NCBI RefSeq assembly: GCF_029167375.1
Contig: NZ_JARFTP010000002.1
Coordinates: 124,001 to 188,000 of the forward strand
Source: Tsukamurella sp. 8F
Lineage (GTDB): Bacteria; Actinomycetota; Actinomycetes; Mycobacteriales; Mycobacteriaceae
Reading direction: 5' to 3'
DNA: 64,000 bases
Under the pieces are notes generated by a model. It had not been told where the DNA came from. It saw only the letters and a list, made by a program, of their open reading frames with translations, and did no database searches. The translations under genes and the position numbers were made by a program. Positions 1 to 8,219 of the stretch are shown here, in pieces (position 1 is the first letter of the stretch; the number at the start of each line of letters is the position of its first letter).

Positions 1-691
1 TGGGACCTTTGTAGACGTACACCGAGTTGTCGGCGCATCCGCTGACCTGCAGCGCGAACTCAGAATGGCGGACGCCCCAGCGAAAGGTCTTCTGCGGCGC
101 TTCTTCGTAGACGAAGTGCGTCTCGCCGGCGAGGTCCGGGCTTCTCCACTGTGTTGGGTCACTGCGCAGATCTTGATGCTCGAGCCGTGTGGCCCGCTCT
201 CGAAGAGTTGCGATCGGCGTCGCGCTGTCGAGATTGGCCGGGAGTCCCGCGGCCCACCGCCACAGGTCTTCGATCTGCTCGGCACCCGGGGACTCTTGCT
301 GGCTTCCCGGAGCGTGGTTGAAATCGAAGCCCTTAGGCATCCTGTCGCCGAGCCACGCCGGTAGGACGTAGGAGCGGTTATCGACGAAGAGGGCTGACAG
401 CCAGGCGGCCTCACGAGACGCGTCGACCTCGGCGATCCAGCGGTTCTCTTTGCCTACGCCAGACTCAGGGATGGTGTCGGCCCTCTGGACGTAGTTCTGG
501 TCCACGATGAGCAGCACACGCTTACAGTCTGAGACTCGACGCATGAAGCCGTTGAGGTCGTCGCCGTAGTCGACGTCCGCGTCGATGAGGACGTCGAAGC
601 CGAGCGCCTTGAGCTGCGCCGCGAGCAGGCGCACCCACTCCCGGTGCGCCTCCGATGTCCAGGCGTACGAAATGAACAAGTCTGCGCCCAC
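1..691 (-). CDS. TIR/SEFIR-domain protein, C-terminus outside window
   Basis: The reverse strand stays open from a GTG at 691 to the window edge, giving 230 residues without a stop. The N-terminus begins VGADLFISYAWTSEAHREW, the start of a TIR/SEFIR fold (strand A, FISYAW). A basic helix, a GFDVLIDADV strand, a KRVLLIVDQNYV strand and an ENRWIAEVDAS segment follow; the W-x-x-E there matches the usual position of the TIR catalytic glutamate (inference). The segment after about residue 105 is not recognised and could be the effector or sensor half. AAGGA lies five bases before the GTG and supports this start. Bacterial TIR proteins are often NAD-consuming immune effectors, but no partner gene is visible here. 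The start, the fold and the partial state are clear; the function is inferred. Confidence 0.8.
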   Translation of the reverse strand, partial: MGADLFISYAWTSEAHREWVRLLAAQLKALGFDVLIDADVDYGDDLNGFMRRVSDCKRVLLIVDQNYVQRADTIPESGVGKENRWIAEVDASREAAWLSALFVDNRSYVLPAWLGDRMPKGFDFNHAPGSQQESPGAEQIEDLWRWAAGLPANLDSATPIATLRERATRLEHQDLRSDPTQWRSPDLAGETHFVYEEAPQKTFRWGVRHSEFALQVSGCADNSVYVYKGP

Positions 692-1212
692 ACGCTTCCT
701 TACGTCGATTCGCTCAAGGTTGCCTAGCGTGAGCAGCCGTCCTCACGAGACTACGGGGCGTTTCGGCCCGAGTGCGGGGACACCAGTTGAAGCTTCATCC
801 ACGTCTGGAACGAGACGACCCGTGGTCGCTCGGCTGCTTCGCCGGATTCCAGCCGCCCGGTGGTTAGACGACCAACCGTGAGACGCCCGCACAGCAGTTG
901 GGGCGCATCCGCTCGCGGGTACCGAGACTGCGATCGCATTCCACGGAGCGGTGGAGGGGGCGGTTACCGCGGAACACCGCGCCGCCACAGAGATCGTCGC
1001 TGCGCAGGCGGCGGGGGTGACGAGCCGTGAAAGCTACAAGCATGCTCGGCCCGTTGTAACCCGTGGTCCACCGTCGTCCCCTACCGTCCCCCGCTCCGGT
1101 GTCCTTGAAATTTTTGTGTGTCGTTTTGTGTGTTTTTCGTCGACCATCATCCCGATCGTTCAGTCCATTGATGCAGGTAGAAGCACATATCTGGTCAACA
1201 AGGCCGTAGGCC
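692..1212. other. Gene-poor stretch between TIR gene and sufT remnant
   Basis: No open frame here has a convincing start, ribosome site or recognisable protein. The segment around 1108-1143 is unusually T-rich for this genome and carries two copies of TTTTGTGTGT separated by three bases. Such short repeats occur near attachment sites of integrative elements, but that reading is only an inference. The right border, just before 1213, is where homology to sufT begins. Confidence 0.5.
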
Positions 1213-1299
1213 AACTGGGTCTGGATGCCCCCGTGGGGCCCGGACAAGATCACCGACGACGGCCGCGAGCAGCTGCGCGCCCTCGGGTTCACGGTCTAG
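1213..1299 (+). pseudogene. sufT: 3' fragment of sufT (MIP18-type Fe-S assembly gene)
   Basis: The frame ending in TAG at 1297-1299 reads NWVWMPPWGPDKITDDG and then REQLRALGFTV. This is the conserved C-terminus of the actinobacterial SufT/MIP18 (DUF59) Fe-S assembly protein. Only 28 codons are present: the frame is closed by a TAG at 1207-1209 and the remaining roughly 80 or more codons are missing. Two explanations fit. The fragment may be the duplicated attachment core of an element that integrated into the 3' end of sufT, with the intact gene at the other end outside the window; or sufT may have been broken by a rearrangement. The protein identity is confident; the mechanism is inferred. 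Confidence 0.75.
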
Positions 1300-1313
1300 C
1301 CGGGACGGCATAG

Positions 1314-1357
1314 GGCCGGGCCCGCCGCACATGTGGCGCTGACCCGAAGGCCCGGCC
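1314..1357. terminator. Stem-loop between convergent sufT remnant and DyP gene
   Basis: GGCCGGGCC at 1314-1322 is perfectly complementary to GGCCCGGCC at 1349-1357, with a 26-base loop. The hairpin lies between a stop at 1299 on the plus strand and the stop at 1386 on the minus strand, where a shared terminator is expected. No T-run follows, which is common in high-GC actinobacteria. Confidence 0.45.
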
Positions 1358-1385
1358 GTTCCCGCTCCCGCTCGGTGGCCGGCTT

Positions 1386-2333
1386 TCAGCCGTCCAGGCC
1401 GGCCAGGAACGGCAGAGACGGCACGAAGAACGTGCAGCCGGTGACCGCGGTGGAGTAGTCCAGGATCCGGTCGTGCAGCGGCGGGGGCGCGCCGACGAAC
1501 ATGCGTTGCAGCATCTCCTGCATCACCCAGAGGTGCCGCGAGTAGCCGATGAAGAAGGTGCCGTACTCGCCTTTGCCCGGTGTGGCGAAGGGCATGTTGT
1601 CCCGAAGAATGTCGTGCTCACCGTCCGCGTCGGTGACGGTGCAGAGCGTCTTGTGTGCCTTCTGCTGGTCCGCTTCGGCATCGGGAAGTTCGACGTTGTC
1701 GAACTTGGTCCGACCGATGACCGCCTCCTGGACCTGCGTGGGCTGGCTCCGCCAGCTGCCCAGGTCGTGCAGGTACTTCTGGGTGATCACGTAGCTGCCG
1801 CCCGCGTGTGCGGGGTCCTCCTGGCCGACGATCGTGTCGTGCAGCGCATCGGTGCCGATCGCATTCGCCGTGCCGTCGACGAACTCGAGCATGTCCCTGG
1901 TGTCGAAATACCGGAAACCGGCGACGTCGTCCACGGCCGTAACAGCATCGCCGAACGCTTCCAACAGCAGTTTCTCGAATTCGACGATCAAATCCATACT
2001 GTCCGCCCGCAAGTGGAACAACAGGTCACCCGGCGTCGCGACCGCGACGTGCTGTGCGCCCTTCACCTCGGTGAACGCCGCTAATTCCCGCGGTGCGGGC
2101 TTGCGGGTGAGGGCGTCCCACACTCGGTGGCCGATTCCGACGTTGCAGCTGAACGAGCCGTGTGTGGCGCGGATGCGAACGTCTTTGATCAGGTCGCCGG
2201 TACCGGCGACGACCGAGCGCGCGGTGCGCATCGCCTCTTCGCCGTCGTTGATGGTCAGTACCAGAAACGCAGCCGACCGAGTCAAGGGTCTGGTGACGTC
2301 CTGCGGCTGGGGGAGGGCGGACGCGTCGGTCAT
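1386..2333 (-). CDS. DyP-type haem peroxidase, class B
   Basis: Dye-decolourising peroxidases are haem enzymes that use H2O2 to oxidise dyes, phenolics or lignin-related compounds; class B members are often encapsulin cargo. The 315-residue product has the expected two ferredoxin-like halves. It carries the distal aspartate in FVDGTAN (D153), a proximal histidine in KAHKTL (H227) and the distal arginine and asparagine in ILRDN (R244, N246). These positions agree with the numbering of well-studied DypB proteins, which favours the ATG at 2333 over the in-frame GTG six bases upstream. No encapsulin gene or signal peptide is visible, so a cytoplasmic enzyme of unknown substrate is the safe reading. 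Confidence 0.93.
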   Translation of the reverse strand: MTDASALPQPQDVTRPLTRSAAFLVLTINDGEEAMRTARSVVAGTGDLIKDVRIRATHGSFSCNVGIGHRVWDALTRKPAPRELAAFTEVKGAQHVAVATPGDLLFHLRADSMDLIVEFEKLLLEAFGDAVTAVDDVAGFRYFDTRDMLEFVDGTANAIGTDALHDTIVGQEDPAHAGGSYVITQKYLHDLGSWRSQPTQVQEAVIGRTKFDNVELPDAEADQQKAHKTLCTVTDADGEHDILRDNMPFATPGKGEYGTFFIGYSRHLWVMQEMLQRMFVGAPPPLHDRILDYSTAVTGCTFFVPSLPFLAGLDG

Positions 2334-2502
2334 GGCCACAGGCTAGCCACGTCTCCGATGGCTCACGGCCTCGGCGCCGCCTCGATCAACGGCTGCCCAA
2401 TCTTGTCTGTGCTGTGCGACAAACGTCGGGAGGGGGCACGCGCGGCTCGGCTCTCGGCACCATGCTGATCTCGACGTTCCCGCCACTACCGAAGGGGTAA
2501 CA

Positions 2503-2838
2503 ATGCCGACTACCGATGAGCTCGCCGCCCGGTTCCACAGCGCGTCGTCGTCCGGTGATTCCGAGACGCTCCGCTCGCTCCTGGCGGACGACGTCCGATT
2601 CATCGGCCCGGTCGCGCACACCTCGGGCGTCGAGGACACTGTGGCGGGACTTGTCGAAATGGCCGAGGCGATCCGGGTCGACGAGGTGGCGGTGCTGGTC
2701 GGCGGCGATGCCGATGCGATCATCTGGTCCGATGTGTCGCTGTCCGAGCGCCCTGCGATCCCGGTCGCCACCTGGCTGCATTTCGATGCCGACGGGCGCA
2801 TCGGGGTGATCCGCACGGTGTTCGATCAAGGGCGGTGA
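2503..2838 (+). CDS. NTF2-like/SnoaL-like small protein
   Basis: The product is 111 residues and begins MPTTDELAARFHSASSSGD, with a first helix followed by the LRSLLADDVRFIGP segment typical of the NTF2-like alpha+beta cone fold. The end, ATWLHFDADGRIGVIRTVFD, is the last strand pair of that fold. AGGGG lies seven bases before the ATG. The family includes small isomerases, cyclases and ligand-binding proteins; nothing here identifies a substrate. It stands alone, divergent from the DyP gene. Confidence 0.75.
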   Translation: MPTTDELAARFHSASSSGDSETLRSLLADDVRFIGPVAHTSGVEDTVAGLVEMAEAIRVDEVAVLVGGDADAIIWSDVSLSERPAIPVATWLHFDADGRIGVIRTVFDQGR

Positions 2839-3007
2839 CGACCGGTCCGACAGCGCTCCCGGCACTCTGCCCCGTCCCTTCTAGCGGGCTCCCGATCTGG
2901 GGCCTCGGGTAGCATGATCTCGCGATCACGGGAACGTCTCTGGTCGAGTCTCCCGCGATCCGGCGATGGCGTGAGGACAGGGTTCTCGACGATGGGAGTG
3001 CGCGGGG

Positions 3008-4222
3008 TTGATCCCTGAGCAGCGGAGCGACATCGCGGCCTGGATTCGGTCGCGCATCGGTGACATCGCAGATGTGGTCGTCAAAGAGGTGGTCGTCCGC
3101 GTCGCCTTCTACGCCGACAGGAATTCGACGGTGCCCGACAGTGAGTTGCGTGCCGCTGTCGAGGCGGCGCTCGAACTCGCCGCCGACTCCATCGCGGTCG
3201 GCACGGGCGACGGTCTCGACCTCGGATTCGCCCGCGAGACCGCCGCGCGGCGTGCACGCGAGGGAGCGCCGCTCCCCGAGGTGCTGCGTGTGTACCGGAT
3301 CGCGTTCGGTGTGCTCTGGAAGGATCTGGTCGACCGGGATCGGAGTGCTGTCCCGGCCACTTCGGAGCTCCTCGATGTCGCGACGGTGATCCTGGATCTG
3401 ATGGACCAGCACGCGGTCGCGGTGACCGAGGCCTATCGCGAGGCCGGCGCCAGCATCCTCAAATTCCAGCAGCGACGCCGTTCCGCCCTGGTGGAGGCGT
3501 TGCTCACAGGCCACCCCACTCCGGAGGTCGGGCCCTGGGAGGCGGTGAGCCTGCTCGGATTCCCACACGGCGGAAGGCATGTCGTCGTCGCCGCGGACAC
3601 CCCGCGCGTCGCCGATGAGGCCCTGCCCGAGGTCGAGGAGAAACTCGCATCGCACGGTCTGGCGTCCGCATGGCGCCTGGCGCCACTGCAACAGCTCGGG
3701 GTGATCGCGCTACGGGGCGAGTCGGTGGACGCCGTGGCCCGGGTACTCGAAGCGATCCCGGGCGCGCGCGTCGGTATCAGCCCGGTCTACGACACCCTCC
3801 CGGAGACGCCGAGGGCGCTCCGGCTGGCCCAGGCAGCTCTGGAGATCCTGCCACCGAAACGGGCCGGGGTGCATGTGTTCAGCTCCAGCCCACTGGCCGC
3901 TCTCGTCGTGTCCGCGCCGGCCGAGGGGATACGGTTGGCGCATCGCGTACTGGGGCCGGTGCTCGCGATGGCGGCAGACGACCGAGCGGTCATGATCGAG
4001 ACGCTGTGGGTGTACCTGAGTCGATCGGGATCGGCGGAGAACGCGGCCCAGTTCCTCTACTGCCACCCGAACACCGTGCGCTATCGACTGCGGCGGCTGC
4101 AGGAGATGACGGATCGGCGCCTGTCCGAGCCGCGTGAGGCCGCCGAGCTGACCGCAGCTGCATACGTCGTGCGGCTGAATCCGTCCGCATTCTCCGAGAC
4201 GCGCAGCGACCCGAACTCCTGA
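3008..4222 (+). CDS. PucR/CdaR-type transcriptional regulator
   Basis: The product is about 404 residues. The first 170 form a helical sensor region, the middle (about 180-320) is a GGDEF-like middle domain, and the C-terminus (about 335-390) is the PucR helix-turn-helix, with NAAQFLYCHPNTVRYRLRRL as recognition region. Such regulators control purine, nitrogen or aromatic catabolism genes, usually next door. Here the next gene downstream is dnaK, 330 bases away, so the target is not obvious. The start is a TTG at 3008 with no strong ribosome site; a nearby start cannot be excluded. The family call is firm. Confidence 0.85.
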   Translation: MIPEQRSDIAAWIRSRIGDIADVVVKEVVVRVAFYADRNSTVPDSELRAAVEAALELAADSIAVGTGDGLDLGFARETAARRAREGAPLPEVLRVYRIAFGVLWKDLVDRDRSAVPATSELLDVATVILDLMDQHAVAVTEAYREAGASILKFQQRRRSALVEALLTGHPTPEVGPWEAVSLLGFPHGGRHVVVAADTPRVADEALPEVEEKLASHGLASAWRLAPLQQLGVIALRGESVDAVARVLEAIPGARVGISPVYDTLPETPRALRLAQAALEILPPKRAGVHVFSSSPLAALVVSAPAEGIRLAHRVLGPVLAMAADDRAVMIETLWVYLSRSGSAENAAQFLYCHPNTVRYRLRRLQEMTDRRLSEPREAAELTAAAYVVRLNPSAFSETRSDPNS

Positions 4223-4289
4223 CGCCGGCCCCGACGCACACGGGTCGTGCGTCAAGGACGATCGCCCCATTCTGTCACCCCGCACAGTG

Positions 4290-4310
4290 CTTGTTACACC
4301 GCGGAACAAG
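4290..4310. promoter_or_regulatory. Inverted repeat upstream of dnaK, HAIR-like spacing
   Basis: The dyad CTTGTT at 4290-4295 and AACAAG at 4305-4310 has nine bases between the arms. Read as seven-base arms with a seven-base spacer, it has the geometry of the HspR-bound HAIR element (CTTGAGT-N7-ACTCAAG), sharing the outer CTTG/CAAG but differing inside. It lies about 240 bases before dnaK in the 329-base gap after the PucR-type gene, the only other structure I see in that gap. No CIRCE element was found. Function is inferred from position and symmetry only. Confidence 0.4.
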
Positions 4311-4551
4311 GGGCCGACGATGGTTACCGCACAGCTCATTTCGGCCGCTAGCGTGAGTGTGGCCCGCGCTGCGACGGTCACCTCCATGGGGCCCATGACG
4401 GAGATGCTCCGATCACCCTCGACTGCGCCCGCGCGGGATCTTCGTGGTGCGTGAGTCGGCCGCCGCCGGGTCGTCGGCCGCGCCGTACGTATCACGGATA
4501 CGCACGCACCACGACACGGACGATCGACACTTCGGGAGATTGAGGAAGCGC

Positions 4552-6444
4552 ATGGCTAAGGCTGTCGGCATCGACCTGGGTACGACCAACTCTGCGGTAG
4601 CAGCGACGATGGAGGGTGGGCGCGCGGAGATCATCGCTAATGCGGAGGGCGGGCGCACCACCCCGTCCGTCGTGGCGTTCACCGACGACGGGCAGCGACT
4701 CGTGGGTCAGGTCGCCCGGCGGCAGGCGATCATGAATCCCGACGCGACCGTCTACTCCGCCAAGCGATTCATCGGACGCAAATGGGATGAGGTCGACGAC
4801 GAGTCGAAGATCGTCTCGTACAAGGTGGACAAGGGGCCCAATGACGCCGTGCGCTTCGATGTCCGCGGCCGGCAGTACGCCCCCGAGGAGATCTCCGCCC
4901 AGGTCCTGCGCAAGCTCGCCGAAGACGCGAGCAAGTTCCTCGGCGAGAAGGTGACCGAGGCGGTCATCACCGTGCCGGCGTATTTCAACGACGCTCAGCG
5001 GCAGGCCACCAAGGACGCCGGGCGGATCGCTGGACTCGAGGTGTTGCGCGTCGTCAACGAGCCCACGGCGGCCGCGCTCGCCTACGGACTGGAGAAGAAG
5101 GGTGCCGAGACCGTTCTGGTCTACGACCTCGGCGGCGGCACGTTCGACGTATCGATCCTGGACGTCGGCGACGGCGTCGTCGAGGTGCGCTCGACGAGCG
5201 GTGACGGTCACCTGGGCGGCGACGACTTCGACAAGTGCGTCGTCGATTGGGCGGCGGCGGAATTCCAGCGCGAGCAGGGCATCGATCTCGTGAAGGACGC
5301 GCAGGCGCTGCAGCGGCTGTACGAGGCCGCCGAGAAGGCCAAGGTGGAGCTGTCCACGACGACCACCACCACGCTGAACCTTCCGTTCATCACCGCCGAC
5401 GCGTCCGGTCCCAAGCACCTCGACCTGACGCTCTCGCGGGTGAAGTTCGATCAGTTGACCCAGTCGCTGGTCGAGCGCACGCGCAAACCGGTCGAGCAGG
5501 CGCTCAGCGACGCCAAGCTGACCGCCGACGATATCGACGAGGTGATCCTCGTCGGCGGGTCGACACGCATCCCGGCCGTTCAGGAGCTGGTGCGCCGGCT
5601 GACCGGTGGCAAGGAGCCGAACATGTCGGTCAACCCGGACGAGGTGGTGGCGATCGGTGCCGCCCTCCAGGCGGGGGTGCTGAAAGGCGACGTCGAGAAC
5701 GTCGTGCTGCTCGACGTCACGCCCCTGTCGCTCGGCCTGGAGACCATGGGCGGCGTGATGACCAAGGTGATCGAGCGCAACACCACGATCCCCGCTCGCC
5801 GCAGCGAGGTCTTCTCCACGGCCGAGGACAACCAGACAGCCGTCGATGTCGTTGTCCTGCAGGGCGAGCGCGAGCTGGCATCGGACAACCGGCAGCTGGC
5901 GCGATTCCGGCTGGAGGGAATCCGGCCCGCTCCGCGCGGCGCCCCGCAGATCGAGGTCACGTTCGACACGGATGCGAACGGCATCCTCAACGTATCGGCC
6001 AAGGACAAGGACACGGGCCTCGAGCAGAAGGTCGAGATCACGGAGTCCGCGAACCTGATGTCGGACGAGATCGACCGGATGGTCACCGAGGCCAAGGAGC
6101 ACGCCGCCGAGGACAAGACCCGGCGCGAGGAGGTCGACGCCCGCAACCAGCTCGACGGTCTCGCGTACCAGGTGGAGCAACTGCTCGGGCAACTCGCCGA
6201 GTCCGTCCCGGTCAACGAGAAAGCACGCGCCGAGCAGCTCGTGACCGACGCCAAGGCGGCGGTCGGGGACCGCGCCGGTCTCGATCGGGTCCGCCCTCTG
6301 ATCGCGGACCTACAACAGGTGGTGCACAGCCTGCCCGCGACGGCGGCCGCAGCGCAGGGGCCGGCGCAGGGATCCGGCGGCGAGTCCGGCGGCGGTCCGT
6401 CGGGCGATGACGACGTCGTCGACGTCGACTTCACGCGCGAATGA
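4552..6444 (+). CDS. dnaK: Hsp70 chaperone DnaK
   Basis: DnaK is the ATP-driven chaperone that binds exposed hydrophobic segments and works with GrpE, a J-protein and ClpB. The 630-residue product shows the nucleotide-binding signatures GIDLGTTNS at the N-terminus, [10 protein letters not shown] near 190 and the [11 protein letters not shown] segment near 335, then a substrate-binding domain and a disordered Gly/Ser tail ending in the acidic [16 protein letters not shown] lies just before the ATG at 4552, so I prefer this start to an in-frame extension 36 codons longer. It leads a five-gene chaperone operon. The partner set (CbpA-type J-protein plus CbpM instead of zinc-finger DnaJ plus HspR) suggests it may not be the only dnaK in the genome. 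Confidence 0.97.
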   Translation: MAKAVGIDLGTTNSAVAATMEGGRAEIIANAEGGRTTPSVVAFTDDGQRLVGQVARRQAIMNPDATVYSAKRFIGRKWDEVDDESKIVSYKVDKGPNDAVRFDVRGRQYAPEEISAQVLRKLAEDASKFLGEKVTEAVITVPAYFNDAQRQATKDAGRIAGLEVLRVVNEPTAAALAYGLEKKGAETVLVYDLGGGTFDVSILDVGDGVVEVRSTSGDGHLGGDDFDKCVVDWAAAEFQREQGIDLVKDAQALQRLYEAAEKAKVELSTTTTTTLNLPFITADASGPKHLDLTLSRVKFDQLTQSLVERTRKPVEQALSDAKLTADDIDEVILVGGSTRIPAVQELVRRLTGGKEPNMSVNPDEVVAIGAALQAGVLKGDVENVVLLDVTPLSLGLETMGGVMTKVIERNTTIPARRSEVFSTAEDNQTAVDVVVLQGERELASDNRQLARFRLEGIRPAPRGAPQIEVTFDTDANGILNVSAKDKDTGLEQKVEITESANLMSDEIDRMVTEAKEHAAEDKTRREEVDARNQLDGLAYQVEQLLGQLAESVPVNEKARAEQLVTDAKAAVGDRAGLDRVRPLIADLQQVVHSLPATAAAAQGPAQGSGGESGGGPSGDDDVVDVDFTRE

Positions 6445-6962
6445 GTGGCGACGACTCCGTGGCGGACGAGTCCGCGGACGGACCGGAGCGGGAGGGCGCT
6501 GCGCCGGGCGAGGAGTCCGAGGACCCCGGTTCGGCGGCCGCCCAGCTCCGTGCCGAGCTCGAGCAGTCTCAGAACCGGTACCGGCGGGCCCTGGCCGACC
6601 TGGACAACTACCGCAAGCGCACGGAGCGCGAGGCGCAGCGCCAAGCGGCGGCGGCCGGCACCAGGATGTTGCGGGACTGGCTGGACGCGGTGGACAGCGT
6701 AGAACGTGCGCTGAAGATGGAGCCCGGTGATCCCGGTCTGACGGCGGTCCTAGAGCAGATGAACGCGATCCTGACCCGCAACGGCGTATCCCGGATCGAG
6801 ACCGCGGATGCCCGATTCGATCCGGAACGTCACGAGGCAGTGGCGGTGGTCGACGGTGACGACCAGATGATCGTCGACGTAGCCCGGTCCGGATACGTGC
6901 GTTCCGACGGAGAGGTCGTCCGCCCTGCCCAGGTCGTGGTCGGCCGGCGAAAGGTGGACTGA
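6441..6962 (+). CDS. grpE: Nucleotide exchange factor GrpE
   Basis: GrpE releases ADP from DnaK. The 173-residue protein has an acidic, disordered N-terminus (about 1-35), a long coiled coil containing [20 protein letters not shown], and the C-terminal beta domain ending in [11 protein letters not shown]. The ATG overlaps the dnaK stop by four bases, indicating translational coupling. Its length is at the short end for actinobacterial GrpE but all parts are present. Confidence 0.94.
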   Translation: MSGDDSVADESADGPEREGAAPGEESEDPGSAAAQLRAELEQSQNRYRRALADLDNYRKRTEREAQRQAAAAGTRMLRDWLDAVDSVERALKMEPGDPGLTAVLEQMNAILTRNGVSRIETADARFDPERHEAVAVVDGDDQMIVDVARSGYVRSDGEVVRPAQVVVGRRKVD

Positions 6963-6967
6963 ATCGG

Positions 6968-7888
6968 ATGCCCGTCGGGTACCAGGACTACTACGAGGCG
7001 CTCGGCGTCCCCCGGGACGCCAGTGAGGACGACATTCGGCGCGCCTACCGCAAGCTCGCCCGCACGAGCCACCCGGATGTCAACAAGGAGCCGGGCGCAG
7101 AGGACCGGTTCAAGCAGATCTCCGAGGCATACGAGGTGCTGCGCGATCCGGAGAAGCGTGCCGAATACGACAGATTCGGCGCGAATTGGCGTGCCGGCCA
7201 GGATGTCTCGGGTGAGGGTGGGTTCGGTGGCGCGGGCTTCACCGGCGACGTGCACTTCGGTGACGGTGGCGATTTCAGCGACTTCTTCGAGTCGCTGTTC
7301 GGCGGCGGTCGCGGCGGACGCACGCGGGGCGGCGGCCCCGGATTCGCCGGGTATCCCACGCGCGGGGCCGATCACGAGGCCGAGCTCGACCTGACGCTCG
7401 AGGAGGCGGCCGCCGGCGGGCACCGGCATCTGAGTTTCGCCGACGGACGCGACTACGACGTGGATGTCCCGAAGGGCGTCCGCGACGGCCAGCGGATCCG
7501 GCTCGCGGGTGAGGGCGGACCGGGGCATGACGGCGGTCCTGCGGGCGACCTGTTCCTCCGGGCCAGGATCGCGCCGCATCCGAGGCTGCGACGCGATGGC
7601 GATGATCTGCACGTCGACGTGCCGGTATCGCCGTCGGAGGCGGCACTGGGCGCCGATATCCCGGTACCGACCCTGACCGGCACCGTCAAGGTGCGTGTGC
7701 CGGCCGGTTCGTCCAGCGGACGGACGCTCCGCGTGCGCGGTCAGGGGATGCCGGCGACACGGGGAGCGACGGGATCGCTCTTCGTGCATCTGAAGATAGT
7801 GGTGCCCAAGCATCTCGACGACGAACAGCGCGAACTGTACGAGAAGCTGGCCGCCACCCGATTCGATCCCCGTGAGGAACTGATATGA
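6968..7888 (+). CDS. cbpA: CbpA-type J-domain co-chaperone
   Basis: The 306-residue protein has an N-terminal J domain (1-70) with the HPD motif at 35-37, a Gly/Phe-rich linker (about 75-130), and then directly the two beta-barrel substrate-binding domains. The CxxCxGxG zinc-finger repeats of true DnaJ are absent, so this is a type II (CbpA/DnaJB-like) co-chaperone that stimulates DnaK ATPase activity. It starts six bases after grpE ends and is followed by its likely modulator CbpM. The CbpA name follows from the architecture and the neighbour. Confidence 0.9.
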   Translation: MPVGYQDYYEALGVPRDASEDDIRRAYRKLARTSHPDVNKEPGAEDRFKQISEAYEVLRDPEKRAEYDRFGANWRAGQDVSGEGGFGGAGFTGDVHFGDGGDFSDFFESLFGGGRGGRTRGGGPGFAGYPTRGADHEAELDLTLEEAAAGGHRHLSFADGRDYDVDVPKGVRDGQRIRLAGEGGPGHDGGPAGDLFLRARIAPHPRLRRDGDDLHVDVPVSPSEAALGADIPVPTLTGTVKVRVPAGSSSGRTLRVRGQGMPATRGATGSLFVHLKIVVPKHLDDEQRELYEKLAATRFDPREELI

Positions 7889-8217
7889 CGGGACCTCGAA
7901 GCTATGCACTCGTCGCCGTCCAGCGCGTCGATGCCGACGGGGCGCCCCTGGTGCCGCTGGAGGTGGTCGCGGTGGAGGCGGGCCTGCACCCGGATCTGGT
8001 GCACCGGCTGGTGGCCCTCGGGGCCCTCGAACCGGCGACCGCCACGGGCCGCCCGATGTTCCGGCGCGACGCTGCAGCGCATCTCGCGCGGCTCCAGCGC
8101 CTGCGCCACGACCTCGGACTGAACTACACCGGTGCCCTGCTCGCAATGGATCTGCTCGCGCGTATCGAGGCGCTGGAGGGCGCGCTGGGTCACATCGAAC
8201 GGTGGGAACGGAGATAG
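7885..8217 (+). CDS. cbpM: CbpM-like chaperone modulator (MerR-fold)
   Basis: The 110-residue protein resembles the MerR_2/CbpM family. It has a winged-helix-like N-terminal half with [20 protein letters not shown] and ends in the [12 protein letters not shown] helix. In enterobacteria CbpM binds the J domain of CbpA and inhibits it. The ATG overlaps the cbpA stop by four bases, as expected for such a pair. HspR, the repressor usually found here in actinobacteria, also has a MerR fold, but this protein lacks the HspR-type N-terminus and recognition helix, so I call it CbpM-like; a DNA-binding role remains possible. Confidence 0.75.
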   Translation: MTGPRSYALVAVQRVDADGAPLVPLEVVAVEAGLHPDLVHRLVALGALEPATATGRPMFRRDAAAHLARLQRLRHDLGLNYTGALLAMDLLARIEALEGALGHIERWERR

Positions 8218-8219
8218 CC

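Noticed and set aside
864-1292. 142-codon minus-strand frame beside the TIR gene
   Set aside because: No recognisable protein, no ribosome site, and it crosses the sufT remnant on the other strand.
4492-6192. 566-codon frame antisense to dnaK
   Set aside because: Arises from GC-rich third positions in dnaK; no homology or ribosome site.
7885-8217. HspR call for the small MerR-fold gene
   Set aside because: The N-terminus and recognition helix do not match HspR; it sits next to a CbpA-type J-protein, so CbpM-like fits better.
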